Origin: Brevundimonas sp. UBA4609
GTDB lineage: Bacteria > Pseudomonadota > Alphaproteobacteria > Caulobacterales > Caulobacteraceae
DNA length: 13,172 nucleotides
Direction: 5' to 3'
NCBI GenBank assembly: GCA_002386585.1
Contig: DGIZ01000052.1
Coordinates: forward strand, 1-13,172
Numbering within the stretch: position 1 is the stretch's first letter; every line of letters starts with the position of its first letter. The notes beneath the pieces are model-generated. The model saw only the letters and a list, made by a program, of their open reading frames with translations, was not told the DNA's origin and ran no database searches. Shown here in pieces: positions 5,488 to 13,172 of this stretch. Made by a program: the position numbers and the translations under genes.

Positions 5488-6662
5488 GCCGCGCCCGTCC
5501 CGCCGATCCCCGCACCATCGCCGCCCGCTCGGGCGTCGATACGGACACGGCCCACGGCGCGGTCATGCCGGCGCTGTATCTGTCGTCCAACTATTCCTTC
5601 GCCGCCTTCGGCCAGCCGCGCAGATACGACTATTCGCGCTCGGGCAATCCGACCCGCGACGTCCTGGCCGAGACGCTGGCCGAGCTGGAAGGCGGCGCGG
5701 GCGCCGTCATCACCGCCACCGGCATGGCGGCGGTCGACCTGCCGCTCAGCCTGCTGGAGCCGGACGACCTGCTGATCGCGCCGCATGACTGTTACGGCGG
5801 TACGCACCGCCTGCTGTGCGCCCGCGCCAAAAAGGGTCACTTCCGCGTCGCCTTCGTCGATCAGAACGACAGCGCCGCCCTGGACGCTGCCCTGGCCGAC
5901 GGCTGCAAGCTGGTGCTGGTCGAGACCCCGTCCAACCCCCTGCTGCGCGTCACCGACATCGCCGATGTCTGTCGTCGCGCCCACGCCGTGGGGGCCAAGG
6001 TGGTGTGCGACAACACCTTCCTGTCGCCGGCCCTGCAACGGCCGTTGGAGCTGGGCGCCGACATCGTGGTCCACTCGACCACCAAATACATCAACGGCCA
6101 TTCCGACGTGGTCGGCGGCGCCGTGATCGCGGCCGATCCGGCCGATCATGAACAGCTGGCCTGGTGGGCCAACTGCCTGGGCGTCACCGGCTCGCCGTTC
6201 GACGCCTATCAGACCCTACGCGGGCTGCGGACCCTGTTCACCCGCATCGAGCGCCAGCAGGCGACGGCCGGCCTGGTCGCGGCGTTGCTGGAGCTGCACC
6301 CGGCGGTCAAGGCCGTCCACTATCCGGGCCTGACCAGCCACCCCGGCCATGATCTGGCGGCGCGCCAGCAGTCCGGGCCGGGCGCCATGCTCAGCTTCGA
6401 ACTGAACGGCGGAACCGAGGCGGTGCGCCAGGTGATCGAGCGGCTGGAGGTCTTCACCCTGGCCGAATCCCTGGGCGGGGTCGAAAGCCTGGTCGCCCAC
6501 CCGGCCACCATGACCCACGCCGCCATGACGCCCGAGGCGCGCGTGACGGCCGGCATCACCGACGGCCTGCTGCGCCTGTCGGTCGGTCTGGAGCATCAGG
6601 ACGACATCCTGGCCGACCTGACCCAGGCGCTGGACGCGGTGTCGCTGAAGGCGGCGGCGTAA
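5484..6662 (+). CDS. metB: Cystathionine gamma-synthase
   Basis: It is a PLP enzyme that joins acyl-homoserine with cysteine to give cystathionine, the second step towards methionine. The 392 residues match the family length. Landmarks include YDYSRSGNPTRDV (about 49-61), ELEGGAGAV, APHDCYGGTHRL, VETPSNPLLRV, DNTFLSPALQRPL, the PLP lysine K201 in STTKYINGHSDVVGG, and ESLGGVESLVAHPATMTHA near the end. As I recall it, the E. coli MetB sequence is close throughout, which favours MetB over MetC or MetZ. The ATG overlaps the metX stop (ATGA), so translation is coupled and both genes share the riboswitch. Confidence 0.94.
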   Translation: MSRARPADPRTIAARSGVDTDTAHGAVMPALYLSSNYSFAAFGQPRRYDYSRSGNPTRDVLAETLAELEGGAGAVITATGMAAVDLPLSLLEPDDLLIAPHDCYGGTHRLLCARAKKGHFRVAFVDQNDSAALDAALADGCKLVLVETPSNPLLRVTDIADVCRRAHAVGAKVVCDNTFLSPALQRPLELGADIVVHSTTKYINGHSDVVGGAVIAADPADHEQLAWWANCLGVTGSPFDAYQTLRGLRTLFTRIERQQATAGLVAALLELHPAVKAVHYPGLTSHPGHDLAARQQSGPGAMLSFELNGGTEAVRQVIERLEVFTLAESLGGVESLVAHPATMTHAAMTPEARVTAGITDGLLRLSVGLEHQDDILADLTQALDAVSLKAAA

Positions 6663-6677
6663 GCGCCAGGCGCGCGC

Positions 6678-6706
6678 TTCTCCCTCCCCTTCATGGGGAG
6701 GGAGAA
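6678..6706. terminator. GC-rich hairpin between convergent metB and MCP genes
   Basis: A perfect 12-bp inverted repeat (TTCTCCCTCCCC with GGGGAGGGAGAA) encloses a 5-nt TTCAT loop. It sits 15 bp after the metB stop and 8 bp before the MCP stop, where a bidirectional terminator would be expected. Neither side has a U-tract, so it may instead be a dispersed palindromic repeat that doubles as an mRNA 3' end; CTCCCTCCCC palindromes of this kind are common in alphaproteobacterial genomes. Confidence 0.5.
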
Positions 6707-6714
6707 TTCAGCGC

Positions 6715-8556
6715 TTAAGCCACGGCTCGCGCCAGGGCTTCCATCCGCCCGCGGGCGTCCAGATCGCGAGCGTCGTCCAAGGCGAACTGGCCCATCATGC
6801 GGTCCAGCTCGACCGCATCGGAGGCCAGGGCGTGGCTGGCGGCGGTCGACTGTTCGACCATCGCAGCATTCTGTTGCGTGACCTGATCCATCTGGTTCAC
6901 GGCGATGTTGACCTGCTGCAGACCGCTGGACTGCTCCTGCGAGGAGGCGGCGATCTCTTCGGCGATGACGGTCAGGCGCTGGATCTGACCGGCGATGCGC
7001 TCCAGCGCATGGCCGGTGTCGCCGACCAGGGCGACGCCCGTCCCGACCTGGCGGCCCGACTCGTTGATCAAGGTCTTGATCTCCTTGGCCGCCGAGGCCG
7101 AACGCTGAGCCAGGGCTCGAACCTCCGACGCCACGACGGCGAAGCCCCGACCGGCGTCGCCCGCGCGCGCCGCCTCGACGCCTGCGTTCAGCGCCAGCAG
7201 GTTGGTCTGGAAGGCGATCTCGTCGATCACGCCGATGATGGCGCCGATCTGGTTGGACGACTGCTCGATGGCGGTCATGGCGGCGACGGCGTCGCTGACC
7301 ACGGCGCCCGAGGCCTCGGCCTCGTTGCGAGCGGTCTGCACGACGTGCGACGCCTGACGCGCGCCGTCGGCCGTCTTGTTCACCGTGGCGGTGATCTCAT
7401 CCAGGGCGGCGGCGGTTTCTTCGAGGCTGGCGGCCTGTTGCTCGGTGCGGCGGGACAGATCGTCGGAGGCCTGGCTGATCTCGCCTGAGCCCGAGCGGAT
7501 GGCGGCGACATTGGAAATCACGGCCGCCACCGCCTGCTCCAGCTGCGAGATGGCGGCGTTGAAGTCCGCCTTCATCTGCTCCGAACGCAGCGCCACCTGG
7601 GCAGTCATGCGATGGGTCAGATCGCCGCTGGCCATGGCCTGCAGCCCCTCGGCCAGGGCCGTCACGGCGACGCGGTCTTCTTCGGCGGTCTTGGCCTTCT
7701 CGGCCTCGACCCGGACGCGCTCGTCCTCGGCCGCCTGGCGCTGGGCGGCGGCCTCGGCCTCCAGACGATCCTTGGCGATCGCGGCGTCCTTGAAGGTCTG
7801 CACGGCGGCGGCCATCTGGCCGACCTCGTCCTTGCGGCCGGCGGCCGGCACGGCCACCGAGGTGTCGCCCGACGCCAGACGACGCATGGCCGACGTCATC
7901 GCCGTCAGCGGCCTGGCCAGGACATTGGTCAGCATCACGGCCATGCCGCCGGCCAGGGCCAGGGCCAGGACCAGGCCGCCGATCAGGATCATCCGCGCCG
8001 TCTTGGCCGTGGAAACCTGGACTTCGCCGTAAACGCGGCTTTCCTGCGCCTTCTTGTCCACCAAGGCGTTCAGGGTGGTCTCGACCGGGTCGATGAACTT
8101 GTCCGCTTCGCCGTTGCGGCCGACCATGGCGATGGCCTGCATCCAGCCGGCCTGATCCGTGACCAGGGCCTGGCCGCGCTGAACCACCTGCTTGTGCCAT
8201 TCGTCGGCGGCGGCTCGCGCGGTCCGCACCTGGGGCGCGCTGGTCCTATCGAGCTGAGTCACGCGATCCAGGCTCTTGTTGAAGCTCTGGCGATGCTCTT
8301 CCAGTCGCTGGAGATAATAGGCGTCACGCGACACGAGGAAGCCGCGATAGCTCGCCTCCTGGCGCGCCAGATAGAATTGCGCGGTCTCGGCCTCGCGCTG
8401 CACGGCGGAGGCGCGAACCCGGTCCAGGCGGGCGCCTTCCAGAGCATTGATCTGGAGGAAGACCATCGCGCCCATGGCGACGATGGCCAGAATGACGACC
8501 GCAAAGGCCGCCATCAGTTTCTTTTCGATCTTCAGGTCGCTCAACATGGCGTCCAT
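6715..8556 (-). CDS. Methyl-accepting chemotaxis protein, CHASE3-like sensor with two HAMP segments
   Basis: The 613-residue inner-membrane receptor has a transmembrane helix at about 13-35 and a helical periplasmic domain of about 150 residues rich in the R-E-x-G-F/Y-L pattern typical of CHASE3 sensors ([20 protein letters not shown]). A second membrane helix lies at about 188-210, a HAMP domain at about 208-262, a charged coiled coil, and a second HAMP-like segment ending GDLTHRM (about 310-317). The MCP signalling coiled coil runs from about 355 to 575, with the conserved tip ([23 protein letters not shown]) that contacts CheA and CheW. No C-terminal CheR/CheB-binding pentapeptide is seen; it ends ALARAVA. 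The signal sensed is unknown. GGGGGAAGAG upstream supports the ATG at 8556. It follows the porin gene by 49 bp and may share its transcript. Confidence 0.95.
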   Translation of the reverse strand: MDAMLSDLKIEKKLMAAFAVVILAIVAMGAMVFLQINALEGARLDRVRASAVQREAETAQFYLARQEASYRGFLVSRDAYYLQRLEEHRQSFNKSLDRVTQLDRTSAPQVRTARAAADEWHKQVVQRGQALVTDQAGWMQAIAMVGRNGEADKFIDPVETTLNALVDKKAQESRVYGEVQVSTAKTARMILIGGLVLALALAGGMAVMLTNVLARPLTAMTSAMRRLASGDTSVAVPAAGRKDEVGQMAAAVQTFKDAAIAKDRLEAEAAAQRQAAEDERVRVEAEKAKTAEEDRVAVTALAEGLQAMASGDLTHRMTAQVALRSEQMKADFNAAISQLEQAVAAVISNVAAIRSGSGEISQASDDLSRRTEQQAASLEETAAALDEITATVNKTADGARQASHVVQTARNEAEASGAVVSDAVAAMTAIEQSSNQIGAIIGVIDEIAFQTNLLALNAGVEAARAGDAGRGFAVVASEVRALAQRSASAAKEIKTLINESGRQVGTGVALVGDTGHALERIAGQIQRLTVIAEEIAASSQEQSSGLQQVNIAVNQMDQVTQQNAAMVEQSTAASHALASDAVELDRMMGQFALDDARDLDARGRMEALARAVA

Positions 8557-8605
8557 CTAACTCTTCCCCCGTGAAGATTCTCTTGAGAGCCGAACCGGCT
8601 TTCGA

Positions 8606-9340
8606 TCAGAAGTTGAAGCTCAGCGCGCCGACCAGGCGCCCGTCGTAGTTGTCGCCGAGATCGTGGCTGTCCGTGTCGTACCAGCGGACGTCTGCTGCCC
8701 ACCGCTCGGTCAGGTTGTATTTCACGCCCAGATTCCAGGCGTTGTAGTCGGCCCCGCCGTCCGCCGAGCGCACCCCGAACGCCGCCGAGGCCCTGGCCCG
8801 CGCCCCCAGCGCCGTCGCGGCCTGGGCCTCGATCCACCAGGCTTCCCTGGTCGCGGCGAAACCGTCCGGCGTATAGTTGACCCGCAACCGTCCCGAGACG
8901 CGCCCGAACTTGCGCGACGCGTCAGCCTGATATTCCCAATAGTTGGCGTCGACGCCCGATCGCGTGCCGGGCAGGTCGCGGTTCATCACCGAGAGATCAA
9001 AGGCGACCCCCGCCGCCCTGGGCCGCCAGCCCAGGGCCGTGATGATCTCGGCGTCCGATCCCTGGGACAGCTTGGCCGTCGAGGCGAAGACGCTGCCGTA
9101 GAAGGCGCCGTAGGACGCCTCCAGATTGGCGTTCAGGCTCGGGTCGCCGGCGCTCTTGCCCAGTCCCTTGCCGACATATTCGCTGGCGACGCCGACTTGG
9201 GCGTCGAGGGATTGAGCCTGCGCAGGCGCCGACAGGACGATCGGCAGCGCCGCCGACAGGGCGATGAGAAGCCCGCCGGACAGCGGGGAATGAAACGCGC
9301 GGCCGCCATTCTGGCGCCGGGCGAGGAATTCGAAGGGCAT
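8606..9340 (-). CDS. TorF-family putative porin (Gcw_chp)
   Basis: A 244-residue outer-membrane protein. The basic N-terminus, hydrophobic stretch at about 22-37 and SAPAQA form a signal peptide, probably cut after residue 42. The mature part starts DAQVGVASEYVGKGLGKS, as in the TIGR02001/Gcw_chp family, and alternates short beta strands such as YWEYQADASRKFG and YNAWNLGVKYNLTERWAADVRWYDTD. It ends ALSFNF with the terminal phenylalanine typical of outer-membrane barrels. The cargo is unknown. GAGG 6-7 nt upstream supports the ATG at 9340. It is divergent from the two-component genes across an AT-rich gap, and is followed by the MCP gene. Confidence 0.87.
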   Translation of the reverse strand: MPFEFLARRQNGGRAFHSPLSGGLLIALSAALPIVLSAPAQAQSLDAQVGVASEYVGKGLGKSAGDPSLNANLEASYGAFYGSVFASTAKLSQGSDAEIITALGWRPRAAGVAFDLSVMNRDLPGTRSGVDANYWEYQADASRKFGRVSGRLRVNYTPDGFAATREAWWIEAQAATALGARARASAAFGVRSADGGADYNAWNLGVKYNLTERWAADVRWYDTDSHDLGDNYDGRLVGALSFNF

Positions 9341-9618
9341 TCAGACCTCTTTGAGACTGAGGCCTTTCTGAGCGGGACAACGGTATCAATCGTAAACTCG
9401 ACCGTACGTAGAAACCCGCAATTGCGCGCCTTTCTGATGCACAGCTTTTGCCGCACACAACCTTCAGCATAACTATTAACGATTAAGTAACCACGAACTC
9501 AGATTGCTTATATATCGCTGTTATCGCAGAAATATTCATTTCTGATGCACTCGAACAACTACAGTCGGCAATTGCGCGTCGAGCGAGACCTATCTAATAA
9601 GTCATCCTCGCCCGCCTC
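9341..9618. promoter_or_regulatory. AT-rich divergent intergenic region with two pairs of direct repeats
   Basis: These 278 bp separate the porin and kinase start codons and contain no convincing gene. The part from about 9460 to 9545 is markedly AT-rich against a GC-rich background. The 12-mer TTTCTGATGCAC occurs at 9431-9442 and 9539-9550. The 11-mer GCAATTGCGCG, which contains the palindrome GCAATTGC, occurs at 9418-9428 and 9568-9578. The two pairs bracket the AT-rich core in opposite order, as operator sites serving two divergent promoters might. No clear -35/-10 pair could be assigned. Confidence 0.5.
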
Positions 9619-11001
9619 ATGACGATGACGACACAGAAGGGCCCGGCTCCTAAATTATTGGAGACGAGGACTAGCTCGATTTACTCAGTATTGGACCGCC
9701 GCCTGCCTGACGCCATGCCCGCCCGGCCCCCTTTGGCGACGGCGATCGCCTTGTCGTGCGTCCTGGCCGCCGCCGCAGCCCTGACAGGGGCGCTGGCCGC
9801 GCCGTCGTTGGCGCGCGGCCTCGTCCCCCTCGCCCTGTTCCTGTCGCTGGCGGCTTCGGCGGCCCTGGTCCTGGTCTGGCGTCAGGCCTCCAGCCTCAGC
9901 GGCGCCCTGGCGGCGCGCGACGCCCTGCTGAACGTGGCCTTCCTGTCGACGGCGGCCCTGATGCTGACGCGTGACGGCAGGATCTCGCGCCTCAACGAGG
10001 CCGCCTGCGCCATGTTCAGAGTCAGAAAGGATGAGGCCCTCGAGCGCCCTTTCGCCGATCTGGCGCCGGGGTTCGACATGGCCCTTCTGGCCGCTTCCGG
10101 ATCATCGAACGGCCTGCTGGAGGACGACTCCGGCTCCTGGACCGGTCGACGATCGGACGGATCGACCTTTCCGGTCGGCGTCCAGTTCGGCCTGACGCCC
10201 GGCGGTTCGGACCAGGACTATGTCGCCCTGAGTCTGGCCGACCTGACGCTGCGCCACGCCGCCGAAGCCCAGGCCCGCGAACTGCACGCCCAGTTGAACA
10301 CCGTCTGGCGTCTGAACTCCCTCGGCGAGATGGCCGCCACCCTGGCCCATGAGCTGAACCAGCCGCTGAGCGCGGCCGGCGGCTATCTGCACGCCAGCCG
10401 GGCGGACATGGAGAAGGCCGGCTCCCTGGGCGACAGCGCCTGCCGCACCCTGGACCTGGCCCAGGCCCAGTTGTTGCGCGCGGGTCAGATCATCCGCCGC
10501 ATCCGCGCCTTCCTGACCCAGGAGACCGGCGCCCTGGCGCAGGAACGCGCCTCGGTCATGGTCGAGAACATGAAGCAGATCCTGACCCGCATCGGTCAGG
10601 ACAGGGGCGTCTCCGTCCACATCGACATGGCCGGGTTCTCCGATCGGGTGCAAGCCGACCGCATCCAGTTCCAGCAGGCCGTGGTCAACCTGGTCCGCAA
10701 CGGCGTCGAGGCGGCGGCGGGCCGCGACGGCGCCGAGGTGCGTATCCTGGGCCGCGCCGAGGTCGACGGCTACCGCATCAGCATCGAGGACAACGGCCCC
10801 GGCGTCGCCGACGATCAGCGCGAGCGCCTGTTCCAGCCCATGACCAGCACCAAGCCCGGCGGCATGGGACTGGGCCTGTCCGTCACCCGCACCATCGTCG
10901 AACGGCACGGCGGCGCCCTGGATCTGCACCGCAGCTCGGCCCTGGGCGGGGCCGCCTTCTTCTTCACCCTGCCCTTGGATCAGGAGGCCGAGGCCGCATG
11001 A
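9619..11001 (+). CDS. PAS-domain sensor histidine kinase, FixL type
   Basis: The kinase has two membrane helices at about 41-60 and 66-88 (numbering from ATG 9619), a PAS-like sensor at about 100-215 (LMLTRDGRISRLNEAA and DGSTFPVGV), then a kinase core. The H box AHELNQPLSAA carries phospho-acceptor H244; the N box NLVRNGVEA lies near 357-365; G1 is DNGPGV (391-396), the F box LFQPMTSTK, and G2 GMGLGLSV. The HELNQPL box is that of the FixL-like group. No evident heme-PAS histidine was found, so oxygen sensing should not be assumed; the signal is unknown. The start is unsure: residues 9-25 use codons rare in the neighbours (TTA, TTG, ATT, GTA), and a second ATG at 9715 would give a shorter protein keeping both helices. 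The stop overlaps the regulator's start (ATGA). Confidence 0.92.
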   Translation: MTMTTQKGPAPKLLETRTSSIYSVLDRRLPDAMPARPPLATAIALSCVLAAAAALTGALAAPSLARGLVPLALFLSLAASAALVLVWRQASSLSGALAARDALLNVAFLSTAALMLTRDGRISRLNEAACAMFRVRKDEALERPFADLAPGFDMALLAASGSSNGLLEDDSGSWTGRRSDGSTFPVGVQFGLTPGGSDQDYVALSLADLTLRHAAEAQARELHAQLNTVWRLNSLGEMAATLAHELNQPLSAAGGYLHASRADMEKAGSLGDSACRTLDLAQAQLLRAGQIIRRIRAFLTQETGALAQERASVMVENMKQILTRIGQDRGVSVHIDMAGFSDRVQADRIQFQQAVVNLVRNGVEAAAGRDGAEVRILGRAEVDGYRISIEDNGPGVADDQRERLFQPMTSTKPGGMGLGLSVTRTIVERHGGALDLHRSSALGGAAFFFTLPLDQEAEAA

Positions 11002-11600
11002 GCGATCACTCCGTCTTCATCATCGACGACGATCCGGCCGTTCGGGACGCCCTCCTGCGGGTGTTGCGCGGACGCGGGGTGCGCGCGCGCGGCTTCGCCA
11101 GCGGGACCGAATTCTTCGCCGCCCTGCCTGAAGACGCTTCGGCCTGCGTCATCACCGACGTGCGGATGCCGGGGATGGGCGGCGCGGAGATCGTGCGCCG
11201 CCTGGCCGACCTGCGCGAGACCTGGCCCGTGATCGTCATCACCGGCCACGCCGACGTCTCCATGGCGGTTGAGATGATGAAGGCCGGCATCGTCGACTTC
11301 ATCGAAAAGCCGTTCGACCCCGCCCGACTGGTCGAGGTGGTGAAGGGCTGCCTGGCCCAGCTCGGCGATCTGGACGCCCGTCAGCAGGCCCGCCAGCAGA
11401 CCCGCCAACGCCTGGCCCGCCTGACCCCGCGCGAGCGCCAGGTGTTCGACGCCCTGGTGGCCGGCGCCTCCAACAAGGAGATGGCCCTGAACCTGAAGAT
11501 CAGCCCGCGCACGGTCGAGGTCTTCCGCGCCAAGGTCATGACCAAGATGGAGGCCGACAGCCTGTCGGCCCTGGTGCGCATGGGCCTGATGCTGACCTAA
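10998..11600 (+). CDS. FixJ-type response regulator (receiver plus LuxR helix-turn-helix)
   Basis: This 200-residue regulator is the expected partner of the overlapping histidine kinase. The receiver domain (about 4-120) has the acidic pocket DDD (10-12), phospho-acceptor D54 in ITDVRMPGMGG, the switch threonine in VIVITGHADV, and the lysine in IEKPFDP. The C-terminal LuxR-type helix-turn-helix is LTPRERQVFDALVAGASNKE followed by LNLKISPRTVEVFRAKVMTK. The domain order and the DVRMPGM signature place it in the FixJ/TtrR/NodW-like group. Targets are unknown; the divergent porin gene and gabD are the nearest candidates. The ATGA overlap with the kinase implies coupled translation. Confidence 0.94.
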   Translation: MSDHSVFIIDDDPAVRDALLRVLRGRGVRARGFASGTEFFAALPEDASACVITDVRMPGMGGAEIVRRLADLRETWPVIVITGHADVSMAVEMMKAGIVDFIEKPFDPARLVEVVKGCLAQLGDLDARQQARQQTRQRLARLTPRERQVFDALVAGASNKEMALNLKISPRTVEVFRAKVMTKMEADSLSALVRMGLMLT

Positions 11601-11687
11601 AGGTTTCCGCCGCCTTGCAGCCGCGCCCGCTCCGGCGCGTTATGTCGGCTTCCCCCTGTTCCGGTCTTGCGTCCAAGGAGCCGCCCC

Positions 11688-13133
11688 ATGTCCGATCCCG
11701 CCCGCCTGCTGCGCCGTCAGGCCTATGTCGACGGCCGCTGGATCGACGCCGACGGCGGCGGAACCATCGAGGTGACCAATCCGGCCACGGGCGAGGTGCT
11801 GGCCACGGTCCCCGACATGGGCGCTGTTGAAACCCGCCGCGCCGTCGCCGCCGCCGAGGCCGCGATGAAGCCCTGGGCCGCGAAGACGGCGGGCGAGCGC
11901 GCCCGCATCCTGCGTCGCTGGTTCGATCTGATGATGAGCGAGCAGGACGCCCTGGGCCGCCTGCTGACCCGCGAGCAGGGCAAGAGCCTGACCGAGGCCA
12001 AGGGCGAAATCGCCTATGCCGCCAGCTTCATCGAATGGTTCGCCGAGGAGGGCAAACGCACCTATGGCGAGGTCATCCCCAGCCATGACGCCTCCAAACG
12101 GCTGGTGACGCTGCGCCAGCCGGTCGGGGTGGTGGGGGCCATCACGCCGTGGAACTTCCCCGCCGCCATGATCACCCGCAAGGTCGGCCCGGCCCTGGCC
12201 GCCGGCTGCGCCGTCGTGCTGAAGCCCGCCAGCCAGACGCCCCTCTCGGCGCTGGCGTTGGCCGTTCTGGCGGAAGAGGCGGGCCTGCCGCCCGGCCTGT
12301 TCAACGTGGTCACCGGCTCGGCCTCGGCCATCGGCGGCGAGCTGACGTCCAATGAGACGGTGCGCAAGATCAGCTTCACCGGCTCGACCGAGATCGGCCG
12401 CCTGCTGATGCAGCAGTCGTCGCAGACCATCAAGAAGATGAGTCTGGAGCTGGGCGGCAACGCCCCCTTCCTCGTCTTCGACGACGCCGATGTGGACGCC
12501 GCCGTGGCGGGCGCCGTCGCCTCCAAATACCGCAACGCGGGCCAGACCTGCGTCTGCACCAACCGCTTCTATGTGCAGGCCGCCGTCCATGATGAATTCG
12601 TCGCCAAGCTGACGAAGGCCACCGAAGCGCTGAAAGTCGGAAACGGCCTGGACGACGGCGTGCAGATCGGTCCCCTGATCGACGAGAAGGCGGTGAAGAA
12701 GGTCGAGGAGCACGTCGCTGACGCCCTGTCCAAGGGCGCGACCCTGCTGACCGGCGGCGAACGTCATAAACTGGGCCGCACCTTCTTCCAGCCGACGGTG
12801 CTGTCAGGCGTGACCCAGGACATGCAGATGTGCCGCGAGGAGACCTTCGGCCCCGTCTCCGGCGTCGTCCGCTTCGAGACGGAAGAGGAAGGCATCGCCC
12901 TGGCCAACGACACCATTTTCGGGCTGGCGGGCTATTTCTACGCCCGCGACCTGAGCCGCGTCTGGCGCGTGGCCGAGGCGCTGGAGACCGGCATGATCGG
13001 CATCAACACCGGCCTGATCTCCACCGAAGTCGTGCCCTTCGGCGGGATCAAGCAGTCGGGCCTCGGCCGCGAAGGCTCCAGCCACGGCATCGAGGACTAC
13101 CTGGAGATCAAATACCTCTGCATGGGCCTCTGA
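11688..13133 (+). CDS. gabD: Succinate-semialdehyde dehydrogenase, NAD(P)+
   Basis: It oxidises succinate semialdehyde to succinate, the exit of 4-aminobutyrate degradation into the TCA cycle. The 481 residues are almost the E. coli GabD length. Catalytic residues fall at the same numbers as I recall for GabD: E254 in LELGGNAPF, and C288 in GQTCVCTNRF with the second cysteine C290 that marks this subfamily and can form a redox-sensitive disulfide. The cofactor segment TPWNFPAAMITRK and the end DYLEIKYLCMGL also match. The ATG at 11688 is chosen because AAGGAG lies 7 nt upstream; the frame itself is open from 11667. No gabT or gabP is in the window. It lies 87 bp after the response regulator, with no clear terminator between them. 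Confidence 0.93.
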   Translation: MSDPARLLRRQAYVDGRWIDADGGGTIEVTNPATGEVLATVPDMGAVETRRAVAAAEAAMKPWAAKTAGERARILRRWFDLMMSEQDALGRLLTREQGKSLTEAKGEIAYAASFIEWFAEEGKRTYGEVIPSHDASKRLVTLRQPVGVVGAITPWNFPAAMITRKVGPALAAGCAVVLKPASQTPLSALALAVLAEEAGLPPGLFNVVTGSASAIGGELTSNETVRKISFTGSTEIGRLLMQQSSQTIKKMSLELGGNAPFLVFDDADVDAAVAGAVASKYRNAGQTCVCTNRFYVQAAVHDEFVAKLTKATEALKVGNGLDDGVQIGPLIDEKAVKKVEEHVADALSKGATLLTGGERHKLGRTFFQPTVLSGVTQDMQMCREETFGPVSGVVRFETEEEGIALANDTIFGLAGYFYARDLSRVWRVAEALETGMIGINTGLISTEVVPFGGIKQSGLGREGSSHGIEDYLEIKYLCMGL

Positions 13134-13152
13134 TCCTTCAAGTTCCCGCTCA

Positions 13153-13170
13153 TCCCCGCGGAGGCGGGGA
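13153..13170. repeat. Palindromic GC repeat after gabD
   Basis: TCCCCGC (13153-13159) and GCGGGGA (13164-13170) form a 7-bp stem around GGAG. It lies 19 bp after the gabD stop and no U-tract is seen before the window ends. This sequence resembles the short dispersed palindromes common in Caulobacterales genomes, and may also mark the mRNA end. Confidence 0.5.
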
Positions 13171-13172
13171 CC

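Noticed and set aside
9476..9486. TTAA-N3-TTAA as a CtrA cell-cycle regulator site
   Set aside because: The CtrA consensus is TTAA-N7-TTAA; the spacing here is wrong and the region is simply AT-rich.
9341..9618. FixK-like TTGAT-N4-ATCAA box suggested by the FixL/FixJ-type pair
   Set aside because: No such palindrome was found; the pair is FixLJ-like in architecture only.
1..13172. CRISPR arrays, insertion sequences, tRNA or rRNA genes
   Set aside because: No regularly spaced repeats, transposase motifs or RNA gene signatures were seen on either strand.

Overview
The window is GC-rich, with strongly G/C-ending codons. It carries TorF-type porin, MCP, FixJ-type regulator and gabD genes and palindromic GC repeats of the kind common in alphaproteobacteria. 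I infer a member of Caulobacteraceae (Caulobacter or Brevundimonas-like); no rRNA or tRNA is present to confirm this.

Region 1 (1-4377) is a threonine locus. The 3' end of a probable thrC and a glutaredoxin-MauE membrane fusion read rightward and meet thrB, which reads leftward, tail to tail with 3 bp between stop codons. Upstream of thrB, and 2 bp from it, lies a 578-aa hom with an aspartate-kinase-like half fused directly to homoserine dehydrogenase and no room for the usual ACT domains. The 647-bp gap upstream of hom holds an RNA control element on the minus strand: a 33-codon leader peptide with 10 Thr codons (core MITTTGTTTM), then a perfect 10-bp terminator stem with a U-tract. A segment inside the 3' part of the leader gene can pair with the 5' arm of that terminator. 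This is a textbook threonine attenuator.

Region 2 (4141-6662) is a methionine operon reading rightward from the same gap. A SAM-I (S-box) riboswitch precedes metX (homoserine O-acyltransferase), which overlaps metB (cystathionine gamma-synthase). The two divergent transcripts therefore split homoserine between threonine and methionine, each under its own RNA sensor: threonine supply through translation of the leader, and SAM through the aptamer.

Region 3 (6678-9340) holds, on the minus strand, a TorF-family putative porin followed by a methyl-accepting chemotaxis protein. A 12-bp hairpin separates them from metB. Region 4 (9341-11600) starts with an AT-rich intergenic stretch containing two pairs of direct repeats, then an ATGA-overlapping two-component pair: a membrane PAS histidine kinase of the FixL type and a FixJ-type response regulator. 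Region 5 (11688-13133) is gabD, succinate-semialdehyde dehydrogenase, followed by a palindromic GC repeat at the window edge.
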